From Gymnorhina tibicen (Eukaryota > Chordata > Aves > Passeriformes > Artamidae): a DNA stretch of 64,000 bases. The notes under the pieces are model-generated. The model was given only the letters and a program-made list of their open reading frames with translations, did no database searches and was not told the DNA's origin. The position numbers and the translations under genes were made by a program. Below are positions 37,432 through 47,022 of this stretch, one piece after another (position 1 is the first letter of the stretch; every line of letters begins with the position of its first letter). Location of the stretch: positions 1,488,001 to 1,552,000 of the forward strand of contig VXAZ01005703.1 in the NCBI GenBank assembly GCA_013399875.1. The letters run 5' to 3'.

Positions 37432-39628
37432 CATGTTCTGATTTCTTGTCCTGTGGAAATTTATTTCTCTCTTTCATTTCCATATCAATTTTTATATTGG
37501 CACTAATCAAATCTTTTCAGGTGTTCCTACATTGTCACATCTCACTATACTGGTACTAGAAACCGGTTCTTATGCAGATTTTTGGTTTTCTTCTCTCTGT
37601 CTCCCAGGTAGTTATCTGAAGAGATTGTTCCAAAATCAAGTCACTTGGTAGTGGACCAGTCCTATTATGCTCTTATGAAGCAGTCTAATGCTGCCTGCAA
37701 TAATACTCACTGTAACAGATGCAATGAAAGACCAAAATGGACCTTGCAATATTAACCCTTTGCAGTCAACATATTTAACTGCTGCCTGTTATGCTAAAAC
37801 TGTTTTTAATGGTTGTCTCAAAGCAAAGGGCTATTTTTAGTACCCTGCCACTAAAGGACACTTATTTATATCAGACTTTTATTTTTAGATTCTGTACACC
37901 TACAATACGTAACAGATTAAACTGATCTACTGCAGATTTATGGTAGAGACTGAAAGGCATTCATCAAACTAGAGCTCTGGGCTGTCAGTTTGATTAAACA
38001 GACAACTAATCTAATTTGACAAGACAGCACTGTTGCCATTTAATAAGTGACGCATATTACTTACATGACTATGCATGCAGCAATGAAGTGACCTACATAA
38101 AATAGGTGTAATAGCATCTGTTTTGTTCGATCTAGATTTGTAATGGTCAGCTGCAGAAGTGTTTGAAACTCTGGAGATGAACTATTTCTGAAACAAGTTA
38201 TGTTCAACAGAAAGAGTCCATGTTATAAGTGGCTAGAGCTAACTTTTGCATTCTTATACTGTGAAAGTCCGAAAGATTTGGCAATGTTATTCCTCTGTCT
38301 TTACAGATGTTGTGTTATGGGTTTATGAAGGGTTTCAGTGTAATGAAGGAATCCATAAAGTGCCTCTTTTTGCAATGCAATGTGTAGTTTTCCAAGCATT
38401 AATTGAAAAGCATTCCCATGAGAAATATTGTGAATTACCTTACCTCTACTGTAATGTATTATTTATGTTCCATGTACAAGCCTTTTGAGATGGACATAAA
38501 CCACTGTCAAGTGCTCTTAACAGAAGGCATTAGAATAACATTTACAGTAGTTGGGGTTTATGCAAAAATGGGTGAGAGAGTTTTGACACTTTCCATGGAT
38601 AATTCTTTCTTTTAAGGTGAGAATGCAAAATGATGTATGGAGAAATTTGCACACACAAAGGGAATTTAAAGAGACTATTACTTGAGGGCATAGATGATCA
38701 AGCAATAATACAAAGTTTTGTGGTTAGCTAAAAATTGCTGCTCAGTGCTCATTTCAGCCATATCTACTTAATGGTGTATAACTGGGTGACTTCCCCTGTA
38801 GATCAAGTAGCAGCTTCGTCTGGTTTAAAAATGGTACTGCAGATGTGACTGGCTAAAACTGTATCTGGTACTCACAGAGTTGTTCACACCAAGGTCCTGT
38901 GCTCAATGCCAAGAGTCAATATCCACGTGTCTGTGAGAGATTTATGTGTATGTGTGTCACACAGGCAAGAGCAACTTCATGGAAACCCTCTTGGAAGCCA
39001 CAGCTTCTTATTCTAAAGCTATTTACACTTGTGCTTACTCCTAAGCATGCAGGTAGTTCCAGTCACACGGACTATTTACATGCTTACAGATAAGCTGTCG
39101 TTTAAGTGTTTGCATTTGCAAGCCCAGTGCTTGCAAACCAAATTGTATTCAGACTCACTATTTTATAAAATATTTTTAATGAAATAAATATTCAGCAACA
39201 CTTTGTACAGAATTTTCTGCAACCCCTTCTTGCTTATTTTGCCCTAAACTTAAAAGCATCCAAAAGCTTTACACTCAGATGTTTAGTCTTTTGTAAGTAC
39301 ATGCTACGTATCCAGACGGTACTATACTCAGAAACTGATTTTCTTACAGTATTAAGTTGATGTGGTCTTTTGCTGAGCAGTGCTTATTTCATCTACACCA
39401 AAGTGGAAAATTTCCCATGAACAACATTATTTTTCAGTAGGGCTTCACATAAAAAAAAAAAAAGAAAGAACACACTGGAAGTAAATAAAATTCTCACTTA
39501 CTTTGATTCCACAAAGGGCATATAACAGTACAGTGTATCGTATTGTTAGTGTTACATTATGCACAAATATTTGACTTGCTACATAAAATGTTAGTTTTAA
39601 ATCTGTGCCTTAATAGTGACCAGTTATC

Positions 39629-39636
39629 TGTAAATA
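39629..39636 (+). promoter_or_regulatory. Candidate Pumilio response element in BICC1 3'UTR
   Basis: TGTAAATA fits the PUM1/PUM2 consensus UGUANAUA exactly. It lies about 210 nt upstream of the distal poly(A) signal. Confidence 0.35.
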
Positions 39637-39840
39637 TAGAGCAGATACAGATTGTATTTTTGTGGGTTGTGTCCTTTTAGTGATTTTTTAAAAAAATAAA
39701 AGTTGAAATTAAAACATTAAAAATGGAAATTTTCAAAACTAATCAGTGTTGCATAAAATAAATTTATATAACTCCCTTGTATTCTGATTGGTTCGTGAAG
39801 TATTTTTATATAGACCCGGTTCCAGGGATGCTTGCTTGTT

Positions 39841-39846
39841 AATAAA
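39841..39846 (+). terminator. BICC1: BICC1 distal poly(A) signal AATAAA
   Basis: The canonical hexamer is followed by a likely cleavage zone at about 39858-39868 and a downstream GT-rich element (CTTTGTGTGTTTTACTG, about 39900-39917). Upstream hexamers at 39183-39188, 39484-39489, 39695-39700 and 39757-39762 could give shorter ends, but this one has the best downstream element. Confidence 0.7.
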
Positions 39847-40029
39847 ATATAAAAAGCAGTATTTGACATAATTGCAACATGTTTCTTTCACATGTTAATG
39901 CTTTGTGTGTTTTACTGTTCTTTTTATATCACAGACACTGTCTTTGTCTGGCTTTTAAGTGAAAACGCTTTTTTGGGTTGCCTCTCCTTAATCTAAGAGA
40001 AGTTTAATAGCAGGTTTTAGTGGTTTGGC

Positions 40030-40191
40030 TCATGACTTCTTTTCTTTCTTTGGTCTTGCCATTTTAATGACTGTTCTGGTCAGGTTAGTGGAGAGTTGTG
40101 CGTGTTCTTTCACGATGGTCATTGTACTGTCACTTCCAGTGTAGAAGCGTGGTGGGAAAAAGGGAATTCTTTCTTTGGGCTGCTGGGACAT
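40030..40191 (-). CDS. Candidate small protein (53 aa), convergent with BICC1
   Basis: An ATG (40191) to TGA (40030) frame on the - strand, starting 165 nt beyond the inferred BICC1 poly(A) site. The product begins MSQQPKERIPFFPPRFYTGS, has a Thr/Asn-rich middle with KEHAQLSTNLTRTV, and ends basic, KMARPKKEKKS. There is no signal peptide, membrane segment or domain I recognise. An in-frame TGA lies nine bases upstream, with acceptor-like sequence CTCTCGCCAG just before it and a G at -3, so the frame could start in a 3' exon after a 5' untranslated exon. A variant signal ATTAAA lies at 40003-40008 on this strand. Codon third positions look coding-like, but the length alone is not significant. 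I cannot name the family. Confidence 0.3.
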   Translation of the reverse strand: MSQQPKERIPFFPPRFYTGSDSTMTIVKEHAQLSTNLTRTVIKMARPKKEKKS

Positions 40192-41046
40192 GACCTGTCA
40201 GCCTGGCGAGAGGCACAGCTGTCACACTGAGGTAATGTGCACACAGCAAACACAATCAGTCCTGTCTGTTTGCTCCACAGGTGTTGGTACAGGTTCAGTA
40301 TTGTTCTACCTCACTTAGTGCTCTCAGGCATCTCATCCTCCCAGCCTTGAGAAGTGCAGGTGTGGGAACAAGTCTGGGAAGGAAACAGATCAACGAACTG
40401 TTCTGCTGAGGATAACTGAAGGGTGTGGTGCTGAGCACCGAGTTACCAGGCATTGACATAAATTACGTGGAAATTTACAGGCAGCTAGGCTTGCAAATTG
40501 CAGTTCCTCATGTCTGATCAGTAGTGGGCCAGTGGGGTCTGAAGCAAGGTGTAGTTTCCTTTGTGGACCATTTATTTGGGCATATTCCTTCCAGTGGCTT
40601 TAGTCAGCAGTGTGTAAAGCTGGTGTGGGACAGAGAAGGAGGTGATGGAGCATCAGAGCTTGTTGGCTGCTGTCCTTAGGGTGCAAGCAGCGTTCTCAGC
40701 AGCTGGCATGGCACAGCATCAACAGGATTGTGCCCTGAACAAACTGGGCATGTCTCTCTCTGCTACCAGTCAGTGGAACAAAACTGGTGATTTTCAGTTT
40801 GAACAAAAAGTTGCGTTCTAGGAAATGTTGCCAGTACACAAGAGAAAATAGATGGAGTCTCCAAGCTCTGTAAAGATTAAAAGTGAGGCATCTCTCTTTA
40901 CTGTTGGACCCCGCTCCAATCGAACAGTTGGTGGAGGACACTTATTCTTCCAAAGTCCTAGAACACGTGGTTACACAAGTTTTATGAGTTCTGTTGTAAG
41001 CTGCTCAGTACAGGTGTGATGGGCAGGGGTATTCAGAAACCTGTGC

Positions 41047-41310
41047 TTGTACTGTGAAGTAAGCCAAGGAGTATTTGATTCCAGGCAAGTCTGGACACTG
41101 TTGGAGCTTTGTTTCATCCTTGAAGAACCAGCTTCCTTTGCATTGCACATATTTGAGCAGAAGGAAGGTTTGGTTTTATTTGGAGTTGCTGCAAAATTTT
41201 TGAGGATGTCAGAAGATGCAAAAACTGGGGAACTTGTAGAAAAATTTGCAACATGCGTGATTGGTGTCTGCAGTATTGTTGACAGCTGCTTTGAAAGTGG
41301 TAAGCTGTAA
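41047..41310 (+). CDS. Weak candidate coding stretch or pseudogene fragment
   Basis: An open frame of 87 codons ending at TAA. It starts at TTG, so a real product would need an upstream exon: TTGATTCCAG ending at 41082 is a plausible acceptor, after which the frame reads QVWTLLELCFILEEP through KFLRMSEDAKTGELVEKF to ESGKL. An AATAAA follows at 41425-41430 with GT-rich sequence right after it, as expected for a terminal exon. I recognise no family. Chance frames of this size are common in the window, so this is a low-confidence entry. Confidence 0.15.
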   Translation: MYCEVSQGVFDSRQVWTLLELCFILEEPASFALHIFEQKEGLVLFGVAAKFLRMSEDAKTGELVEKFATCVIGVCSIVDSCFESGKL

Positions 41311-42521
41311 GGACGTTTGAGCGAGTAGGGGGAGGTATTTTAGAATGATTAAAGATAAAAGAGCTCTTACTTTGAATTAGGTGTAGTTGTGAGCAAGGAA
41401 TATATTGTAATCTGAAAAGCACACAATAAACTTGTGCTTTGGTATAAAATTCCTTTATTTTTATTTGGGTTAAGATAGTATCTAGAGCAGAAGTAACAAG
41501 AATCCAGAAATTAAAAAAGACTTTTTGTAGATGATAGATTTGTACTAAGGAAAATTTGAGTTCTCTTTGTTTCCTGTGTTAGATGTCCTTTTTTATAGTG
41601 TTTATAGTTTTAATGTTTTACATGATTTCATGAGTTAATAAAGCAGACTTTAAAAATTAAAGTAGCGGAACAGTCACACTTGCCAATTTTGAATATTGAC
41701 ATAGCTATTAGGAGGAGCTAAAGGTTAAGAAAGATGATTTTTTTTCCTCTCACTTTGAAGAAAGTGTACTGTTAGAGAAGCAGATTCAAACAATGTAGAA
41801 TGTTTTTGTGTTAGTCAGAGCATCATCTAGTGTCGAATTCCCCACTCTTCTAAGGAGTAAGATTTGGGGAATATTTTCTCTGAGAAATGCAGAATGATTC
41901 CAGATGTTGATGAAAATATGAAGAAAGATGAATACATTGTGATGGAAATTACCCAGTTGGCGCCAAAACTGTGTTGCAACTTCATGGAAACTAACAGATG
42001 GAAAAAGCAAAACATAATATGAGGAAAAAAAACCCAGAATAAATATATCATGAAGTAAAAATTCATCACTTCTAACAATGAGTGGTGAATGTTTTAAGAA
42101 ATGATGTTGCTACTAATTTAATAACCCTAGGACCATAAACTAATGTGGATGTTGCTACACTTCTTCGCTGTGATTAAAATCACGGTTTGTCACCCGTGAA
42201 GGACAGAAAAGTTGCAGAGGCCTGAAATGCATACAGCAATAGCTTATGGTCCCAAAGCTGAAGCCATCCATGGAAACTGCAATCTCATGCTGTGCATATA
42301 CGAAATAGAAGTGAAGACGATGTGAGTTTTTTTGAGATGAGAACATAAGAAACCTTCTGTGGACAGTAAATCTTGCTGTATGTTACACATGAATATACTC
42401 AGGGAAAATAAAATGGAACCCAAGGATAATTTGCTTTAAAGTGATCCAAAGTTCAGACACAACAAAATGTTCACAACCCTTTCCTTTAGCAGGAGTTTTT
42501 CCACCATGCATCTGAACAATG

Positions 42522-42576
42522 TTTTGGTTCCTCTGTTTGGTTCCTTCTGTTTGGTTCTTTCTGTTCCTTCTGTTTT
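42522..42576. repeat. Short tandem repeat, about 14-bp unit
   Basis: Three to four imperfect copies of TCTGTTTGGTTCCT in a row. Later copies are shortened to TCTGTTCCT. No function is apparent. Confidence 0.75.
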
Positions 42577-45500
42577 CACGCCAAAGCTCACCTCAGAGAG
42601 AAGCTGCTAATGTATGGTACCAAAAAAACCCTTACTCAGAAGTAGCTTGAATAAGCACTGGGTGCTCAGCACTGACAGTTCAGTACTAAGAACGCTGATT
42701 CTTCCCATGCTACAAGATCTTTTCATGTAGCCCAGCATCGAGAAATCACTACAAACAAAGCTGACATGGTGAGGCTAAATTGCTGACAGATTTGAATCTT
42801 GCTTGGAAACTGTATGGGAGACAGCTAGGTAACTAAGCCCTGGGGGGCAAGAGATATTTTGGTGCAGCTATATTAAAATTAGCTTTGTGCCAGCAGTGTT
42901 TCTCTTTGAACCAAATGGTGACAATAGCCAGCAGACTGGAATGCTGAAGGCATCTGTCACGTAGGAGGGCTCCTCCTGAGCATGCCTCCAGCACTGGTTA
43001 TCTTCCATCTTCACTGAAAGTGGTTGCAGATGCTGCGCTGTTGACTCAGTGCTTTCTTTCTATTATACTTTTGGACTCCAAAAGCTAGAAAGGGCAAACT
43101 TTTAAATTTTACATGCAGCTTGATGAGCTTTTTGCTTGCACAAGCATAACGTTTTCTTCTTTTCCTAGGAGTGATTAATGTGGACAGTATCCAGAACCAC
43201 TAGAGTGGATGAGAGCTTTGAAAGACTTTTTTTGAAGGGATTTAAGAGTCGTGACTGGAGACTGGAAATAACACTTCTGGCACCGCTGCCTTTCCTGGCT
43301 GCTGGTGGTGTCTGCTCACCTCTCCTAGATCTTGGCTCTCCCATGCTTGGCTCAAGTTTCTGCTCTCTTCTGATCAGCACTCAAGTTTCAAACAAGTGTT
43401 TTGGGAAGTTTGAGGCATTTTAACTTCTCACGCAGACTAGTGTTTGCTTTTTGTGGTGGACTTTAAAACTGTGGCAGTGAGGATGCAGGTGCTAATGGTC
43501 ATCCTTGGCCAGTGTGAGGAAGTAAATTTGTAAGCACAACATAAACAGTACATTGTGGTTACAAGGCTGGAGTAGATGAGGGCATAATTTCTTCAGGTGG
43601 GCAGTTGTTTGTGAAGATTAAGTAAAGGAAATCTTAGTTTGCTTGGTTGGTTTTTTTTTTTTACACATTCATAGAAAGGAGCATCCTTTTGCTTGGTGTT
43701 CTTATTGCAGTTTAAAAATGATTTTGTAAAGTGACTCCACAGGGCCCTTCCCTTGACCAGTAATAAAAGCACAGTTACTCATAGACAGAAGGATTCTTTA
43801 ATGTCCATCCACTTCCACTTTAATTATTGGAGTACAACAGCACATTTCTTCCTTGCTTCCCACCTGCCTGGAATACTTCTCCTGCAGCCACTGCATCCAT
43901 GTTCTTCAGCTGCATTTTATGTGTGGTTATTCTGTGCCCTGGCTCTGCTGCAGAGACAAGGTAATGAAACCCCTCAAACAGAATTGCTTCTGATCTAGTT
44001 CCTACTGCATCTTCTCGCTGTGTAAACACAGCAGGAAGTAGGAAAGTATTTCTGGACTGAACAGATGTGTTGGTCTGCTGGAAGCTTTGAAACCCTGTAT
44101 TTTCAAGTCCTCCTTAATCTTTGTGATGAATTTGTAAGCTTCAAGATGTTTTACATCTGGTTCTGTTTGTCAAATTCCTTTCAAGTGTTCAGTTTTTTGT
44201 GATTATACCATCTGTGATAAAATGGGCATTAAATCAAATACTACATGAAGATGCATTGTCTGTTCAAAGCTATACTAGAAATGGAATATTTTGTATTTCG
44301 TATCCTTGGTCTATTCTGGGTTTAAGTGAAATTTTGTAGACGTTTCAGAATTTGTGTTTATACATAAACCCCTGGAATGTTATGACAAAGAATCACAGAG
44401 ACTCTGTCCCTTCCACCTCCCTTCCCAAAAGCAGATAAATCAGTGTTCCATTTTAAAGCATGGTTTTTTATCTAATTGAGATTTTCCAAGCTCACAAAAT
44501 TTGGCAGAAGACAAATCAAGGTTTTTATGGCTCCTGAAGGCAAATCACTTTCTGATAAACACTCCAGTGTGTCTTCATGTGCTATTCAACATGGGAGGTG
44601 TGCAGAAATATCAAAAAGATGTTGAAAGCTTTCTTGCTTGACCTCTTAACTCTTCACCTGGTCAACTTTTCCTTTGGCGTAAGTCTGGTGAAATTGTTCT
44701 GTGTTTAAGCACAGAAAAGAACCCCATGGTAGAGCAATACTTCCTCAGTGCATGCTGTGACCTTGCCTGAATTTTTTGGAAACAAGTTCTCCAGGCTTCT
44801 AGACCTGATAATATGTTGTATGAAATGTCTAGTTGCTACATGTTCACCTGCTCAGAAATGAGAAGCTTTGCACTGCATGGTGAATGGGCTTTTAATTTGT
44901 GTACCCAAGGGAACCAATTATTTCACGTGTTTCATGCTCAAGCACAAAAGGGCACTACTCCAAAATAGTACAAATTTTCAGGTCTTCCTTTTCCCGTAAA
45001 AGCTGTCTCTTGCTATGCTGCTTTGGTGCAAGTAGAGTTCTTCCAGTTCCTGGTAAATAAAGTGGTCTGCCCGAAATTTGTCAAAACAAAATATTATGGT
45101 TTATCTCCTGGCAGCTACCCAAGTCTCCATAAAAGTGAGTTTTACTCCGTGGGGGCCCATAACTGAACCCAATAGCAGCAAATGCTTTCTTAATGGTTTA
45201 TCTTCCTTTTGCAGCATTCACAACTCTCATTATGTAATAATCCTAATGAAGAATTGAACCAGCACAACTTATTATTTGGAGGTGTAACATTGCTATGTTA
45301 CAAACAAAGTCAGGAGTTGGATGGCCAAAGGTTAACATGAAAAACTATTGGAAAAACTGTGGATGACAGCCTCCATATTTGACTTTGGGAAGTGTTGCTG
45401 CAACGGGTCTTTAAGGAACACAAAATATTGCAAACTTTTGCTTTGCCATTGCTTATTAGCTGGAGTGGTAATGATTAATGATTAGGGGAGGAAACAGGCT

Positions 45501-46399
45501 GTGTGGTGCACCTTTTAAGAAACATCACCAAATCACTGCTCTGAAGAGGGAGGTAATGTTTCGTTAATGCTTTTAATATGTGTTCATTAAGTATTAAGTC
45601 CATATTATGTAAGTGTGGGTTCATTCACCTATTGAGAAAGTGTTGGAAAGTTTTCAATTAATGATGACAACAAAACCCCCCCCTCTTCACTTCCAGTGAT
45701 TGGCCAGTCTTCAGTGGGGGTTGGAATGGACATCTCTTCTAGTCAAAAGGTCTAACCTTACTTTAAATGCAGATAAAGTCAGAATCTGTTTCAATCCACT
45801 TCTGAGTATTTTTCATATAAATTACATGACATCATGCCTCAGATTTCCCCAAGGAGATACTTGGGTTGCAATCAAGTCATGCTCTGATTTCTGTTCCTGC
45901 GGGTTGGCTAGATGGGGTTTCACTCCTCTTACTGGAAGTTTTTGGATCACTGTAACCCATTCTCTACCCTTTCCATGGGCTGTTGGCTGGTTTAACCTTC
46001 CCTCTCACTATCCCCCTTTGCAGGGCTTCCAGGTAATCCATCCCTGTCCCAGCCCCAAGCTGGGTGTCTCACGGGACAAGGTCTATTGCTGGGGTTTGGG
46101 TGTCTCATGGGACACCGCTTACAGAGGGTTTACTGCTGTGGTTGGTACAATGTGGCCAAGCTGTGTTGGGCCAGCTCTGGCCAAATGTCAGGTGCCCACC
46201 TCAGCAGGGCAGGGCCACGCTGGGTGGCAGTAAGAATGGGGACCTTACCGGGTGTTGTCACAGGAGAAATGGACTCTGCCCGGGGAAAATGAACTTCATT
46301 TCTTGACAATGAAAATACATTTGGGTGGTGAGAAACAAAGGGAAATTAACCCTGCTGCCAGCTGTTTCTGCCCCCACAACCTCCCTGTGCCCCCCACTC

Positions 46400-47022
46400 C
46401 TGGTGCCCAGCAGCATTTTCCCGCCTCAGCCCCTGAGGGGCCCAGAGGGGCAGGGCCAGAACCGGCCGGAACCGGCCGGAACCGGCCGTGACCCGCCTGA
46501 GGCAGCCCCGCGCTCCCCTCACGCAGACCCTCAGCCCTGCTGCTGCCCCAGGGACCTGCTGCTGCCCCAAATCCCACCTTGGCCTGTCCGAGGGGGGTTC
46601 GGAAGCGGCCCTGGACAGCTGGGACACACAAGACACTGCCAGGGGCCCGGGTGTCACCTTCAGCCGAAGAGACCCCGCACCTGGGGCTGCCTCTCCCCTC
46701 ACACCTGCAGGCCAGGGAGCTGAGTGCACGCAGGTGAGGATGGCCCAGCCGCCATTTGGGAGTCGAGGTGCACCTGGAGGGGCTCCTGGTGAGCTGCCCA
46801 GATGGGGCCATTCTGGTGATGAGCTGCCCCCAAGCCCTTCCATCCCTGGGCAGGATGGGGCCCCTCAGCACAGTGGTTTGGGGTCGTGGACGGCGTGGGA
46901 AGCAGCTGCCTCCATTGCCACAAGCTCCTGCCTGAGTCACCCGGAAAAGGAGAGTGCTGGCCCTGGTGAGCAGAGAGACGAGGCAAAGCAGGAGGAGCTG
47001 TGCACTCCGAGCAGCCACAAAG
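46400..47022 (+). other. GC- and CpG-rich block ending in a strong splice donor
   Basis: A sharp compositional island in AT-rich intergenic DNA, with low stop density in several frames on both strands. It contains a tandem AACCGGCCGG repeat at 46460-46489. On the + strand the frame containing ATG at 46740 (A at -3, G at +4; MAQPPFGSRGAP) stays open to AAG|GTAAGT at 47022/47023, a near-perfect donor. The longest frames start at GTG rather than ATG and overlap on both strands, as expected from base composition alone. It could be the first exon of an unrecognised transcript, a CpG-island promoter, or neither. Confidence 0.35.
46460..46489. repeat. Tandem (AACCGGCCGG)3, self-palindromic unit
   Basis: Three consecutive 10-bp units, the last altered at its end (CCGGCCGT). 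Each unit contains the palindrome CCGGCCGG and two CpGs, the densest CpG cluster I noticed in the window. Confidence 0.9.

Larger units (their letters stand above)
37012..39865 (+). other. BICC1: BICC1 3'UTR (about 2.85 kb)
   Basis: AT-rich untranslated tail with no splice sites recognised. It holds a GCACTTT at 37091-37097 and GCACTTTA at 37424-37431 (seed matches to the miR-17/20 family), an AU-rich nonamer TTATTTATA at 37862-37870, and a Pumilio-type TGTAAATA at 39629-39636. AATAAA hexamers lie at 39183, 39484, 39695, 39757 and 39841. The exact end is inferred from the last hexamer and the GT-rich stretch after it. Confidence 0.8.
39866..46300. other. Intergenic DNA downstream of BICC1, proximal part
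   Basis: Mostly AT-rich sequence without a recognised gene. It contains a 53-codon - strand candidate at 40030-40191, a + strand open frame and AATAAA at 41047-41430, a TCTGTTTGGTTC tandem repeat at about 42522-42576, and a poly-T run near 43653. I looked for PHYHIPL exons, the expected next gene, and recognised none. Confidence 0.7.

Noticed and set aside
46062..46114. 17-bp near-repeat GGGTGTCTCAYGGGACA at 36-bp spacing
   Set aside because: Only two copies, in GC-rich sequence prone to slippage. Not enough to call a repeat family or binding array.
45700..46233. 177-codon + strand frame and a nearby GGTTGGAATGGACAT segment resembling antisense CR1
   Set aside because: The frame starts at TTG and has no recognisable product. 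The CR1 resemblance covers only about 40 bases and breaks down on both sides.
46296..47018. 240-codon open frame on the - strand
   Set aside because: It begins at GTG, overlaps long frames in several other phases on both strands, and has biased low-complexity content typical of GC-rich DNA with few stops. No family resemblance.
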